Part shown: in pieces, positions 7,858 to 16,092 of the stretch
Numbering within the stretch: the stretch's first letter is position 1
How the letters are laid out: each line of letters opens with the position of its first letter
IMG/VR virus record: IMGVR_UViG_3300042541_001760
Coordinates: 179,689 to 243,688 of that record
DNA: 64,000 bases
Direction: 5' to 3' (one strand)
Source of the DNA: a virus
Program-made: the position numbers and the translations under genes
Notes under the pieces: generated by a model
What the model saw: only the letters and a program-made list of their open reading frames with translations
What the model was told of the DNA's origin: nothing
Databases searched by the model: none

Positions 7858-8658
7858 ATGAAATATATTAATTTAAATTCAAAAAAAGGTTTAGTAAATT
7901 TATTCGCCGATTACATAGTTAAAGAGTTTAGTCACAATACTATGATACAAGTTTCAGATTGTGGGGCATTCTTCTTAGTCAAAGGTAAAACAGATAAAGA
8001 AGAGTATGTTGATTTAAACGAAATAAAGAAAACATTCTTAAGTGACAATAAAAACAATTATCAATTTTTAGGTTTAGAGAATATTAATATCATTGATATT
8101 ATTGAGTATGATACTGAAATCCTACCTAAAGATAGATGGCATTCGTTTTATCCCACTGAGAGACCTATATACACTCAATCTGTTATAGATAGACACGAAG
8201 ACCTGATTAACACAATAAACTCGTTAAATGAGGTTAATGGTAGGTCTGTTATTGAATCTGAGGAGGAGGTTATCGGTTTTGATTATTATGAATACCCATC
8301 TATGATTATAACATCAGAATTTCCTTATGGTTATGGTTTGGATACAGGTAGATTGGGTTACTACTATTCTGAATATATTGTCAATCATTTGTTTAACATT
8401 ACCAACTCATCAAGTATTGATTTTAGATTCTCAAGTCAGGTTGATGATGATATGGAAGTTAAAATAGACATATCTTTATATGATAGTTTATTACCTAACG
8501 AATATATTAAATCTATGGTGTTGGATGTATTTAATTTTGATGTGTCCGAACTTAAAAATGAATTACAATCTTATGACTTGTTGGATGACTTAAAGGATCC
8601 TTTTGGTAAGAAGCCTTGGTTGGTTAAGGATATGATTGGGGATATTGTTGTTATTTAA
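7858..8658 (+). CDS. Hypothetical protein, 266 aa
   Basis: A soluble alpha/beta protein without signal peptide or recognised motif; Tyr/Asp/Asn-rich, with a conserved-looking GYGLDTGRLGYYYSEYIVNHLF segment in the middle (named here only by its first and last parts: GYGLDTGR and YIVNHLF). It is convergent with the first paralogue of the tandem family, overlapping it by 8 bases. Function unknown. Confidence 0.65.
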   Translation: MKYINLNSKKGLVNLFADYIVKEFSHNTMIQVSDCGAFFLVKGKTDKEEYVDLNEIKKTFLSDNKNNYQFLGLENINIIDIIEYDTEILPKDRWHSFYPTERPIYTQSVIDRHEDLINTINSLNEVNGRSVIESEEEVIGFDYYEYPSMIITSEFPYGYGLDTGRLGYYYSEYIVNHLFNITNSSSIDFRFSSQVDDDMEVKIDISLYDSLLPNEYIKSMVLDVFNFDVSELKNELQSYDLLDDLKDPFGKKPWLVKDMIGDIVVI

Positions 8659-8995
8659 ATTTATGATTCCAACGGTGGATATCGTATTTATAAGTCCATA
8701 AAGGTGTTACCTCCTTTAATTTGTAAACCTCATCCAACCATTTTTTTATAGTTGATTGGATATCTCCGTAGTTAAGATGAAATAATAATTCAATTTTCGA
8801 CCAAATATCGTCATTGTGAATATAAACACGCTCAGTTTTCTTATCGTATTCCATTAAAACCTGATTATTATCATTTACATAATATATTGAGTCAGGATAA
8901 TCCTTATGTTTCTTTTGTGTTAAATTACCAAAGTGCTTGTTTAACCACTTGATAACAACCCTCTCTAACTGATGTTCATTTACTTGTATGTTCAT
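8651..8995 (-). CDS. Tandem paralogue family protein, copy 1
   Basis: This 114 aa protein begins MNIQVNEHQLERVVIKWLNK, then HFGNLT and a beta-rich middle (SIYYVNDNNQVLMEYD), and ends with a helix rich in Trp. Three neighbours share the same start and layout. The N-terminal helix resembles the leader helix of the candidate packaged proteins (IxVxExxLxxVV), but no hydrophobic-X-Glu site follows. Function unknown. It is the last gene of the operon that includes the surface-protein genes. Confidence 0.7.
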   Translation of the reverse strand: MNIQVNEHQLERVVIKWLNKHFGNLTQKKHKDYPDSIYYVNDNNQVLMEYDKKTERVYIHNDDIWSKIELLFHLNYGDIQSTIKKWLDEVYKLKEVTPLWTYKYDIHRWNHKFK

Positions 8996-9005
8996 ATTCT
9001 ATTTT

Positions 9006-9350
9006 TCAATTTCTAAGTTCTTCCCAATTGAAAATGGATGCGTTACTGTTTCTGATTGGTCTCACACCCTTCAATTTGTAAGTATCTTCCAACCAAACCT
9101 CAATAATTGATTTGATGTCATTGTGTCCAATGTGAAATATATTTTCCAAATGTGACCAAATATCACCATAATGAATATAGACATATTCACTTAGTTTAAT
9201 GTATTGAAGTATAACATTATTACTAGAATCCACATAAAATACCACATTAGGAAAATCCTTATGTTTCTTTGGTGTTAAGTTACCTAAGCGTTTGTTTAAC
9301 CACTTGATGACAACTCTCTCCATTTGATTTCTATTTACCTGTACGTTCAT
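9006..9350 (-). CDS. Tandem paralogue family protein, copy 2
   Basis: A 114 aa paralogue of its neighbours: same N-terminal helix (residues 1-20), GNLTPKKHKD, a central strand pair with DSSNNVIL, and a C-terminal EVWLEDTYKLKGVRP. It starts within the last bases of copy 3's reading region (4-base overlap), so the copies are translated from one message. Function unknown. Confidence 0.7.
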   Translation of the reverse strand: MNVQVNRNQMERVVIKWLNKRLGNLTPKKHKDFPNVVFYVDSSNNVILQYIKLSEYVYIHYGDIWSHLENIFHIGHNDIKSIIEVWLEDTYKLKGVRPIRNSNASIFNWEELRN

Positions 9351-9715
9351 ATTCTATTTTTTAATTTATAGGTCTCCTCCAACCAAATAAGGCCATCCGG
9401 CCAATTGAAATCATTATCCATTGGTCTTACTCCCTCCAATTTGTATGTCTCTTTCAACCATACCTTCATAATTGAATGAATTACATGATAGTTAAGGTGA
9501 AATAACGATTCAACTTTTCCCCAAATATGATTATAATCGATATAAAAATTTTCATACTCCGGATTGTATTCCATCATAACCTTATCATTAGAATTTACGT
9601 AAAATACTGAGTCAGGATAATATTTATGTTTCTTTTGCGTTAAATTACCAAAGTGATTGTTTAACCACTTGATAACAACCCTCTCTAACTGATGTTTATT
9701 TACTTGTATGTTCAT
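9347..9715 (-). CDS. Tandem paralogue family protein, copy 3 with duplicated tail
   Basis: A 122 aa paralogue starting MNIQVNKHQLERVVIKWLNN. Its C-terminal WLKETYKLEGVRP element is followed by a second partial copy, WLEETYKLKNRI, giving the longer length. It overlaps the T9SS-domain gene upstream by 4 bases and copy 2 downstream by 4 bases. Function unknown. Confidence 0.7.
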   Translation of the reverse strand: MNIQVNKHQLERVVIKWLNNHFGNLTQKKHKYYPDSVFYVNSNDKVMMEYNPEYENFYIDYNHIWGKVESLFHLNYHVIHSIMKVWLKETYKLEGVRPMDNDFNWPDGLIWLEETYKLKNRI

Positions 9716-10308
9716 TTAATTAATAATATTTTACCATAAATATCTTTATACCCACGATTAAACCCCTTATATACTATATGGTATACGTAAACATCTTCCT
9801 GACATATTTGACCCTTATAAGTTCCATTCCATTGTTTATTAATATCATCACTTTCAAATATTAATTCACCCCATCTATTAAATATTGTAATATTAAACTT
9901 ATCAACACCGAATCCATAAGCCCCGAAAGTTTCGTTTAGATTGTCATCATTTGGTGTAAATGCGTTTGGGACATAGATGCTTAACTCAGGACACCCCTCA
10001 ACTTTTACAATCACTTCGGTTTGTGAGATACAATTACCATTTGTGTATTGAGCAACTATGGTATACTGACCTGGATCATCCCACCTAACAAATAAAGTAT
10101 TATCGTTTAATCCTTGTGCGTTCACACTAGGTTCTACTATCCAACGACTTTGATAACCCGGTAATCCATCAACCCAATATTTTTTATCAATATACAATGT
10201 ATCACATAAATTTATTATCTGAGGTTCGTTACGTATCTGTGTGTTTAATGAACCACTTAATAATAAAATAAAGACAATTAATATTGTTTTTAAATATGGG
10301 TATGACAT
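9712..10308 (-). CDS. Secreted protein with T9SS type B (gliding-motility-associated) C-terminal sorting domain
   Basis: The 198 aa protein has a signal peptide (hydrophobic residues 7-19, likely cut after about residue 24), an Ig/PKD-like middle (about 30-105) and a C-terminal domain of about 85 residues starting IYVPNAFTPNDDNLNETF, with FNITIFNRWGELIFES and W-N-G-T-Y-K-G after it. This is the pattern of type B sorting domains in Bacteroidota, which carry proteins through the type IX system to the cell surface. It is the third of three successive exported-protein genes (1 nt gap to the previous one). Finding it among phage genes is unusual. It depends on the host for T9SS. Confidence 0.88.
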   Translation of the reverse strand: MSYPYLKTILIVFILLLSGSLNTQIRNEPQIINLCDTLYIDKKYWVDGLPGYQSRWIVEPSVNAQGLNDNTLFVRWDDPGQYTIVAQYTNGNCISQTEVIVKVEGCPELSIYVPNAFTPNDDNLNETFGAYGFGVDKFNITIFNRWGELIFESDDINKQWNGTYKGQICQEDVYVYHIVYKGFNRGYKDIYGKILLIK

Positions 10309-10309
10309 T

Positions 10310-10876
10310 TTAATCTGTGTATATAACCGGTGTTGATGGTGGTGGTGTTATCGTTATTGACCCACTACCACTCATAGGGCATCCATTAGCATCTGTTGAT
10401 GTGAATGTGATTGGGTAAACTCCTGTCGCTAATCCTGTTGCGTTAAATACCGATCCGGTAACACCAGTTCCGGCAAATACAGGATTAGTCCCAAGTGGAT
10501 TGGATGTTAAGTTTATTGTTCCGTTTCCTTGACATAAGGCATCAACTATAACAACAGGTATTGTTGGTGGTAGTACGGTTATCGTTGCCGAACTAGTTGA
10601 ACTACATAAACCAATAGTTTTGGTTATGGTAATTGTGTATGTCCCCGCAACAGACCAAGTGACTTGTATTTGGTCACCACTTGATATTGATGTAAATGGA
10701 ACTGCTGGTACTATACTAAAAGTATATGTCGCCAATGGGTCAATAACTTGGTCACCATAAACTTGAACATCGTTCAAACAATAAGTGTTGTTATTTGCCG
10801 AATTCGGTGTTGGTACTTGTCCGTAACCTAATAGGGTTACCAATAAAAATCCAAGAATAATTATAATCTTTTTCAT
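10310..10876 (-). CDS. Secreted Ig-like/PKD-like domain protein
   Basis: The 188 aa protein has a clear signal peptide (MKKIIIILGFLLVTLLGYGQ) and then two beta-sandwich repeats of the kind found in Bacteroidota secreted adhesins, with paired cysteines and GTYTITITK and GSGSITITPPP segments. It lacks any sorting or anchor domain of its own and ends shortly after STPVIYTD. It lies 1 nt from both flanking exported-protein genes, so co-translation and assembly with them are likely. The specific ligand is unknown. Confidence 0.75.
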   Translation of the reverse strand: MKKIIIILGFLLVTLLGYGQVPTPNSANNNTYCLNDVQVYGDQVIDPLATYTFSIVPAVPFTSISSGDQIQVTWSVAGTYTITITKTIGLCSSTSSATITVLPPTIPVVIVDALCQGNGTINLTSNPLGTNPVFAGTGVTGSVFNATGLATGVYPITFTSTDANGCPMSGSGSITITPPPSTPVIYTD

Positions 10877-10877
10877 A

Positions 10878-12254
10878 TTAATTTGTGTAAACTGATACTG
10901 TTATACCACCCGGTGGTATGTTTATTGTTTTATTTATTGTTGTTGATGTACAAGGTCCGTTAATGGTTAATGAAACATTATAAGTCCCTGATAATAAATA
11001 TGCGTGAGTTGGATTTTGTTGTATTGAAGTTTGACCATCACCAAAATTCCAAAAATACGTATATAAGTTATTCTGATTAACACAATTGTTAGTTATCGTA
11101 GGTGACTGAAATGATGCGGTGGTGCAACTTATGGTTGGGTTGGGTAATATGTATTGGGGTTGGACATAAAATGACGCAAAGTTAGGTAATCCGAATCTAC
11201 CTGCCCTACTCACAAGTGGTATGGATAAGTCCGAGTAGTTACACCCGACTCCATAAACATTGGGATTATTTATAACGGATAATGATGTATTATTCCTCGC
11301 AACATAAACCTTACCATCAGGTCCTAATTGAATTGACCCTATGAAAGCGCCTGCGTTTGATACGACTCTACGGCTAGCCTGTATCTGTGCTTGAGTTCCC
11401 GCACATAAATCCCATTGTAATAACATACCTTGGTTTGTCCCACCATATAATATTCTACCGTCAGGCGAGAATTCACATCCATAGATACCCGTCTCGTTTG
11501 ATAGGGTAAATCCCCCTGATGCGAAACCTGTGGATGGGTCAAAATTATGTAACTCAATCTTATTCATTCCATAGTGACACGCCGCCAACCTTCTTCCGTT
11601 TGGTGATGCCTTTAATTGTCCATAAGCGGATTGGGGTACTCCTGATACAACAGACCCGGATATTGACCAAGTAGTAATACTAGGGACACCAACATTATCC
11701 ACCAACCAAGAGGTAAATACATTTGTATTCCAATCGTGTGATAAGACCCAAACATCAACATTATTACAATGTCTGACGGCACATAACTTTTCACAGGATG
11801 GTGTTTTTAGTTGGGTATTCTTTGTTGTGACCGCACCTAACCCCACACTTAAACTCATATCAACAATTGAGTAACATATACCATTAACTCCAGCATCGTT
11901 ATCCGAAGTGAAGATATAATATATGTTGGGTTGATTTGGTTTCTGAACTATGACGGCTGATTGTGTGGATGAAACATCACCGAATAAACCAGTACCATTT
12001 GTCATAACCAAATGGTTTTTATTCCAAACGGTAATCCCGTTGGTATAGAATAATAGATTACCCAAATTATCTGATATGGTTGCCACCCCTTCAATAGTGG
12101 TTAAGGCTCCATTGGTTAAAGCAACAGGAGACCCTGAGTTAAAGGTTATCCCCGCATTTGTCCCAAAATACCAATTAGTACTCGGACCGGGTATTTGTGA
12201 ATATCCGATAACATAAAGTAATGAAAATAATATTATAAGTTTTAACTTTATCAT
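10878..12254 (-). CDS. Secreted beta-propeller plus PKD domain protein
   Basis: The 458 aa protein has a signal peptide ending GYSQ, a long N-terminal repeat region opening with NWYFGTNAGITFNSGSP and FYTNGITVWNKNH (about residues 25-370, beta-propeller-like, with SPNGRRLA, SPDGRILYGG and GPDGKVYVA blades), and a PKD domain near 385-450 with YFWNFGDGQTS. This arrangement is typical of flavobacterial secreted proteins, where a T9SS domain normally follows in the same chain; here the chain ends at SVYTN and the sorting domain is in a separate gene. It overlaps the barrel gene upstream by 4 bases. Confidence 0.8.
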   Translation of the reverse strand: MIKLKLIILFSLLYVIGYSQIPGPSTNWYFGTNAGITFNSGSPVALTNGALTTIEGVATISDNLGNLLFYTNGITVWNKNHLVMTNGTGLFGDVSSTQSAVIVQKPNQPNIYYIFTSDNDAGVNGICYSIVDMSLSVGLGAVTTKNTQLKTPSCEKLCAVRHCNNVDVWVLSHDWNTNVFTSWLVDNVGVPSITTWSISGSVVSGVPQSAYGQLKASPNGRRLAACHYGMNKIELHNFDPSTGFASGGFTLSNETGIYGCEFSPDGRILYGGTNQGMLLQWDLCAGTQAQIQASRRVVSNAGAFIGSIQLGPDGKVYVARNNTSLSVINNPNVYGVGCNYSDLSIPLVSRAGRFGLPNFASFYVQPQYILPNPTISCTTASFQSPTITNNCVNQNNLYTYFWNFGDGQTSIQQNPTHAYLLSGTYNVSLTINGPCTSTTINKTINIPPGGITVSVYTN

Positions 12255-12919
12255 TCCTTAATACGAATGGTTAGACCAACGTCTAATCCTATCATATAAG
12301 TATTAAATGAATTGTCAATAACTATTGGTGTTAAATTTGTTCTACCATAAACTGATGTAGTTAGTCCAACACCCTCAATTATATTCATATACAAACCACC
12401 TCTAACAAAAACCCCTAAATAAGTTTTAACCGTTTTATAATCGTATATTTCAACATCATATGTAAAATCATTACGATTTGTTATTATCCCATCACCAAAT
12501 ATCATATTTAAAGATGGACCTATTTCAAAATATAAACTTTGACCAATGGATGGGTAGTATGTCAATAAGGGAGATATGGAAACACCATCTATTTGTATTG
12601 TCTTATCAATATACTTTAACTCATTAAAATTAACACCATTCGGTATGATTCTAATATCCTGATTTATTCTTGTTTTATTTGTCTCCAATTTAATACCCCA
12701 AAATTTATTCTGATAATAACCATTCTCAAAATATCTCGCAAACGAAAAACCATATGAACTAGCATAGGTTATTCTTCTTTCATTTCTTAGATCGGTAAAT
12801 GATGTGTTCGGTATGTTTAATGTTGTAATCCCTCGATTAAAATTACCACTAATGGTATAGACTTGGGATAAGAGTGGGGACGACAGTAATACGCATAAAA
12901 CCAGTAAAAACTTTTTCAT
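12251..12919 (-). CDS. Outer-membrane beta-barrel protein
   Basis: The 222 aa product has a signal peptide (MKKFLLVLCVLLSSPLLSQ) and about eight alternating hydrophobic strands ending in an aromatic/glycine-rich C-terminal strand (MIGLDVGLTIRIKE), which fits the small OmpA-like or OMP_b-brl barrels of Bacteroidota. In hosts, a PorP/SprF barrel is often encoded beside T9SS type B cargo; this one is shorter than SprF, so equivalence is only a suggestion. It is the first gene of the exported-protein operon, behind a terminator and a TATTTATA element. Confidence 0.72.
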   Translation of the reverse strand: MKKFLLVLCVLLSSPLLSQVYTISGNFNRGITTLNIPNTSFTDLRNERRITYASSYGFSFARYFENGYYQNKFWGIKLETNKTRINQDIRIIPNGVNFNELKYIDKTIQIDGVSISPLLTYYPSIGQSLYFEIGPSLNMIFGDGIITNRNDFTYDVEIYDYKTVKTYLGVFVRGGLYMNIIEGVGLTTSVYGRTNLTPIVIDNSFNTYMIGLDVGLTIRIKE

Positions 12920-12972
12920 AAGATATAGTATATGTTAGTTTAGTTGCCATTCGTAATACGCACTGATTTTAC

Positions 12973-12982
12973 TATAAATATC
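12973..12982 (-). promoter_or_regulatory. TATTTATA element upstream of the surface-protein operon
   Basis: On the minus strand GATATTTATA lies 53 nt before the barrel gene start and just after the terminator at 12990-13017. Transcription of the paralogue/redox operon would stop there and restart here. Confidence 0.55.
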
Positions 12983-12989
12983 TTAAAAA

Positions 12990-13017
12990 CAAAAAATCCA
13001 CTAAAAAAGTGGATTTT
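12990..13017 (-). terminator. Rho-independent terminator
   Basis: On the minus strand AATCCACT, a five-T loop and AGTGGATT are followed by TTTT. It ends the operon containing the redox genes and the fourth paralogue (13062-13373). Confidence 0.75.
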
Positions 13018-13061
13018 ATTATTTACTTTATTAAATGTTTTATTACATTAGGTGATTTTTA

Positions 13062-13373
13062 CTAATCATAAGTGGCACCAAAAACTTCTTGAACGTCAAT
13101 ATCGTATGTTTCGTACATCCATTTTGGGACTATAGTTCTAACATCAACATAAGTTAATTTAAACATATTAACCAAACTCATAAGAATATCATTATTCACA
13201 TGTAAAATACCATTATCAGTATTATAATCCATCATCTGTTTATTATTATGGTTAAAATAAAATACCGTATCGGTAAAATATGAAATCTCTTTTAGTGTTA
13301 AGTTACCGTAGTGTTTATTTAACCACTTGATAACTACTCTTTCCAATTGATGTTTATTTACTTGTATGTCCAT
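13062..13373 (-). CDS. Tandem paralogue family protein, detached copy 4
   Basis: A 103 aa paralogue of the three genes at 8651-9715: MDIQVNKHQLERVVIKWLNK, then HYGNLT, the central NHNNKQMMDYN strand pair and a C-terminal PKWMYETYDID. It lies on the other side of the surface-protein operon, so the family flanks that cassette. A TATTTATA element sits exactly 4 nt before its ATG. Function unknown. Confidence 0.7.
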   Translation of the reverse strand: MDIQVNKHQLERVVIKWLNKHYGNLTLKEISYFTDTVFYFNHNNKQMMDYNTDNGILHVNNDILMSLVNMFKLTYVDVRTIVPKWMYETYDIDVQEVFGATYD

Positions 13374-13377
13374 AATG

Positions 13378-13386
13378 TATAAATAC
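13378..13386 (-). promoter_or_regulatory. TATTTATA element, 4 nt from start
   Basis: Minus-strand GTATTTATA with a 4-nt spacer to the ATG of the detached paralogue, the same spacing as at 244, 46423 and 48170. Confidence 0.45.
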
Positions 13387-13388
13387 CA

Positions 13389-13673
13389 TTAAAGACCAAA
13401 ATGTTCCTTAATGATATTAACACCCTCATCAATCTCGTTATAATCTCTCTCAGGCGCATATAAGTGAGATACAGGTTCATCATCAGGTGATTCTACAATC
13501 ATAAAAGACGGAACAAAATCATTACCTGTTATCTCCTTGAACATCTCGTATTCGTCCTCGTGTTCGTGGATGTCCCTAACAAAATAGTTAATATTTTCCT
13601 CGTTCAACCGGTCTTTCATCATCTGACAAAATGGACACCCATCCATTGTGAACAGAATTAGTAGTTTATCCAT
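13389..13673 (-). CDS. Glutaredoxin-like protein
   Basis: The 94 aa protein has the redox motif CPFC at residues 13-16 after a beta strand (LLILFTMDG), and the cis-proline region FVPSFMI near residue 52-58, as in the glutaredoxin/thioredoxin fold. Length is normal for the family. It overlaps the thioredoxin gene by 8 bases. Phage glutaredoxins usually supply electrons to ribonucleotide reductase; no reductase gene is in this window, so that partner is inferred to lie elsewhere or in the host. Confidence 0.85.
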   Translation of the reverse strand: MDKLLILFTMDGCPFCQMMKDRLNEENINYFVRDIHEHEDEYEMFKEITGNDFVPSFMIVESPDDEPVSHLYAPERDYNEIDEGVNIIKEHFGL

Positions 13674-13980
13674 TTATAATTTTACTTGATAAGTCGATTA
13701 TTTCTTTTATCTGCATAATTCCAACCTTATTAAAAACTTCTTCACCGCTTTTAAATCCTTTTATAGTGGGAACTCCTCTAACACCTAACTGCATAGTTAA
13801 TTCTGAATCGGAATCCACATTATATTTATACACACTTAAATTTGTAATTTGTGATGAAGCACTCTCCAACATTGGCATCATAACTTTACACGGACCACAC
13901 CACGGGGCATAGCAATCCAATATGAAATCTTCCCCCTTTTTAATCTTTTCTCTTACTTGTTCTGCGTTTAATTCAATCAT
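13666..13980 (-). CDS. trxA: Thioredoxin
   Basis: The 104 aa protein has a full thioredoxin fold pattern: FILDCYAPWCGPCK (active site WCGPC near residues 27-31), KYNVDSDSELTMQLGVRGVPTIKGF with the cis-proline at VPT, and a C-terminal helix. It is cytoplasmic (no signal peptide) and normal in length. It overlaps both its neighbours by a few bases, forming a redox pair with the glutaredoxin. Probable role: reducing host or phage ribonucleotide reductase during DNA synthesis. Confidence 0.92.
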   Translation of the reverse strand: MIELNAEQVREKIKKGEDFILDCYAPWCGPCKVMMPMLESASSQITNLSVYKYNVDSDSELTMQLGVRGVPTIKGFKSGEEVFNKVGIMQIKEIIDLSSKIING

Positions 13981-14324
13981 TTTATTTTTATTATTTGGTT
14001 TATTAAGAATGTTATTTCTTCAAGTGGTCTTGTTGAATCGTAATATAAATTCACATTGTATCTACTTTCATTTAACTTCCTTGAAAAATAAATATAGTAA
14101 TTTTCATTAGTTAGTATAATACATTCTTTTATTTCTATTTTTCTTTCCTGTAGTGATTGCGGTGATAGTATAATATCTTTATATATTACGGATTTGACTA
14201 ACTTAGTATTTTTATCAAAAAGTTCAGGTGTTATACTTAACTCATCACGATATGATAATTTAGTTAATAACTCTCCGTAAGTTTTTAAAAATTTTTTCTC
14301 TTTTTTAAAGTATTTTTCTTCCAT
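13977..14324 (-). CDS. Hypothetical protein, 115 aa
   Basis: A soluble alpha/beta protein with a basic N-terminal helix. No motif recognised. It overlaps the thioredoxin start by 4 bases and follows the PcfJ-like gene by 2 bases, so it belongs to that operon. Confidence 0.6.
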   Translation of the reverse strand: MEEKYFKKEKKFLKTYGELLTKLSYRDELSITPELFDKNTKLVKSVIYKDIILSPQSLQERKIEIKECIILTNENYYIYFSRKLNESRYNVNLYYDSTRPLEEITFLINQIIKIK

Positions 14325-14326
14325 AA

Positions 14327-16021
14327 TTAGAAAATTATTGCGTTTTGGATTTCCCTATCTTGACTATCCGTTATGTATTTTACTTCGTCATTTAACCATA
14401 TTAAATTACCTACCCTACCCGTATACCAACCAGATTTAGAGTATAGTTCCACACCTTTTAATTTAACAACCAATTCAGGTAGTCCAAATATAAGGGGATT
14501 ATTTAAAATCACTATCCTTGCATCCAATTTACGAATGACTGACATCCAAGTTACATCCAACATCTCATTGAATTTACCCAACGCCTGAATTCTTCTGAAC
14601 TCAATTCTATTTTTATTTTTGGTTACACGATACTCAATGGTTGCCCTGTCTTCTGAATTTACACCACTTTTTCTTAATGATATGATTAACGATTCCGCTC
14701 TTTGAACATATGTCCTAACACAATTGGATTGGACTCTTGACTCATCATTGTATTCAGATGTTGATGTCAAAATCACAGGATAATAATTTTCATTATTAAA
14801 GATTGGTGGAGTAACTCTATTTGTAAAATCTTCACTATAGAATCTGAAGAACTCACCCTTTTCATAACTCGCCAGCTTATCTGACCACAATACGTGTTCT
14901 CTATTAAAACTTTTTAAATCGTGAGCCTTCCACTTAATCGTTTCAAACTTGTTTAATCGGTTATAAAATGAAATGTGGTCATTAAACGTAATTAAATGAC
15001 TTGTCCCATCCATAATGAACATAAAACACTTTAATGCGTTTATCTTTTCATTTCTGTTTAAATCAAGTGGTGTTACATTTTCAATAATTTCATATGGTTT
15101 ATGCCAATATTCTATAATACCGGTTAACACATCATCATCTTGTTGTCTTAAAAAATCCTCACCAAATTTATTTATTGCATACTTTAAATTATCGGTATTA
15201 ACGTGAGTTACATTATGTAATATCTTCTTTATCTTATCACCACTAAATCCATTAATTGACATATAAGTATCAATTAATTTAAACTTATTTTTCTTTAATT
15301 GTCTCTTGTTGGGTAATGGAAATTGCTTACTGAAAGAAGTCCAATTGTCGGGGTATTTAATACCTCTAACATCTAAATATCTTTTATAAATTAATTCATC
15401 AGGCGTATATATGGACATAGTACTAACACCAAACTCATTGAAGAATATATCAAATACCTTATCTACTATCTTTCTTCTATCGTCATCGGAGGGATATTTA
15501 ATTTCTTTATTATCAGTTATCTGACTAAATATTAAGTCATTATATAGTTTCGCTATTGGTGTACAATAAAAAGCATTTCTTTTAACGACCTTCTTAGATT
15601 TTTTCTTTAGGTGATACCCTGATATTGTTCCATAGTATATGTCCCCCGTAGATATTTTATAAGTAATAAAATACATCATCGTTTTTTTTCTAAAGAATTT
15701 CTCACCTACCATCCTTCTATAAGTTTTCCCATAAAATTTTATGGAAACTTTATCATCATTTCTTTCAACAACCAATAAATTATTAACCCTACCAAGTTCG
15801 CAAAGTGGATTGCCGTAATTTTCCAAGAAATCTTCCATCGTATCGGAAACTTTATCATATATAAAATCCCCGTTTTTTGTGCTGAAAGCCGAACGAAGCT
15901 CATCCCTCTTCACTGGACTTGATGTCTTAAAAAAGTTAGTATGTACCTTATCATAAACTAATCTGAAAAGTTCTGTCCTGTTATCTTCGTGAATTTTAGT
16001 TGTTTCTTGTTTGGTCTCCAT
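14327..16021 (-). CDS. PcfJ-like domain protein
   Basis: The 564 aa protein (ATG at 16021) has a C-terminal block with QSNCVRTYV, then SLRKSG, RATIEYRV and FRRIQALGKFN, which matches the PcfJ family pattern (NCV..Y, S.R, RATLE, Q..G..N). PcfJ was first named in a conjugative plasmid and is common in mobile elements and phages; its biochemical role is not established. The N-terminal 400 residues are not recognised. A host-type promoter and an overlapping terminator hairpin lie directly upstream. Confidence 0.6.
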   Translation of the reverse strand: METKQETTKIHEDNRTELFRLVYDKVHTNFFKTSSPVKRDELRSAFSTKNGDFIYDKVSDTMEDFLENYGNPLCELGRVNNLLVVERNDDKVSIKFYGKTYRRMVGEKFFRKKTMMYFITYKISTGDIYYGTISGYHLKKKSKKVVKRNAFYCTPIAKLYNDLIFSQITDNKEIKYPSDDDRRKIVDKVFDIFFNEFGVSTMSIYTPDELIYKRYLDVRGIKYPDNWTSFSKQFPLPNKRQLKKNKFKLIDTYMSINGFSGDKIKKILHNVTHVNTDNLKYAINKFGEDFLRQQDDDVLTGIIEYWHKPYEIIENVTPLDLNRNEKINALKCFMFIMDGTSHLITFNDHISFYNRLNKFETIKWKAHDLKSFNREHVLWSDKLASYEKGEFFRFYSEDFTNRVTPPIFNNENYYPVILTSTSEYNDESRVQSNCVRTYVQRAESLIISLRKSGVNSEDRATIEYRVTKNKNRIEFRRIQALGKFNEMLDVTWMSVIRKLDARIVILNNPLIFGLPELVVKLKGVELYSKSGWYTGRVGNLIWLNDEVKYITDSQDREIQNAIIF

Positions 16022-16025
16022 AGTC

Positions 16026-16060
16026 AAAAAAAAAGGAGTAGAAAACTAAATCTACTCCTT
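16026..16060 (-). terminator. Hairpin with T run between promoter and PcfJ-like gene
   Basis: On the minus strand AAGGAGTAGA, an eight-base loop and TCTACTCCTT are followed by a long T run, ending 5 nt before the ATG at 16021. It would stop read-through from the upstream genes. Transcripts from the promoter at 16062-16092 would begin inside the left arm and so avoid the full hairpin. Confidence 0.7.
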
Positions 16061-16061
16061 A

Positions 16062-16092
16062 CAAATATACGAAAAAAATCTATTAATTCAAA
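16062..16092 (-). promoter_or_regulatory. Bacteroidota-type promoter for the PcfJ-like gene
   Basis: Minus strand: TTTG (16092-16089), 19 bp, TATATTTG (16069-16062). This fits the -33 TTTG and -7 TAnnTTTG consensus of Bacteroidota primary sigma factor promoters. Confidence 0.7.

Noticed and set aside
9712-12254. The three exported-protein genes as fragments of one broken gene
   Set aside because: Each frame has its own signal peptide, start codon and clean 1-nt junction, so they are separate genes rather than a frameshifted or decayed one.
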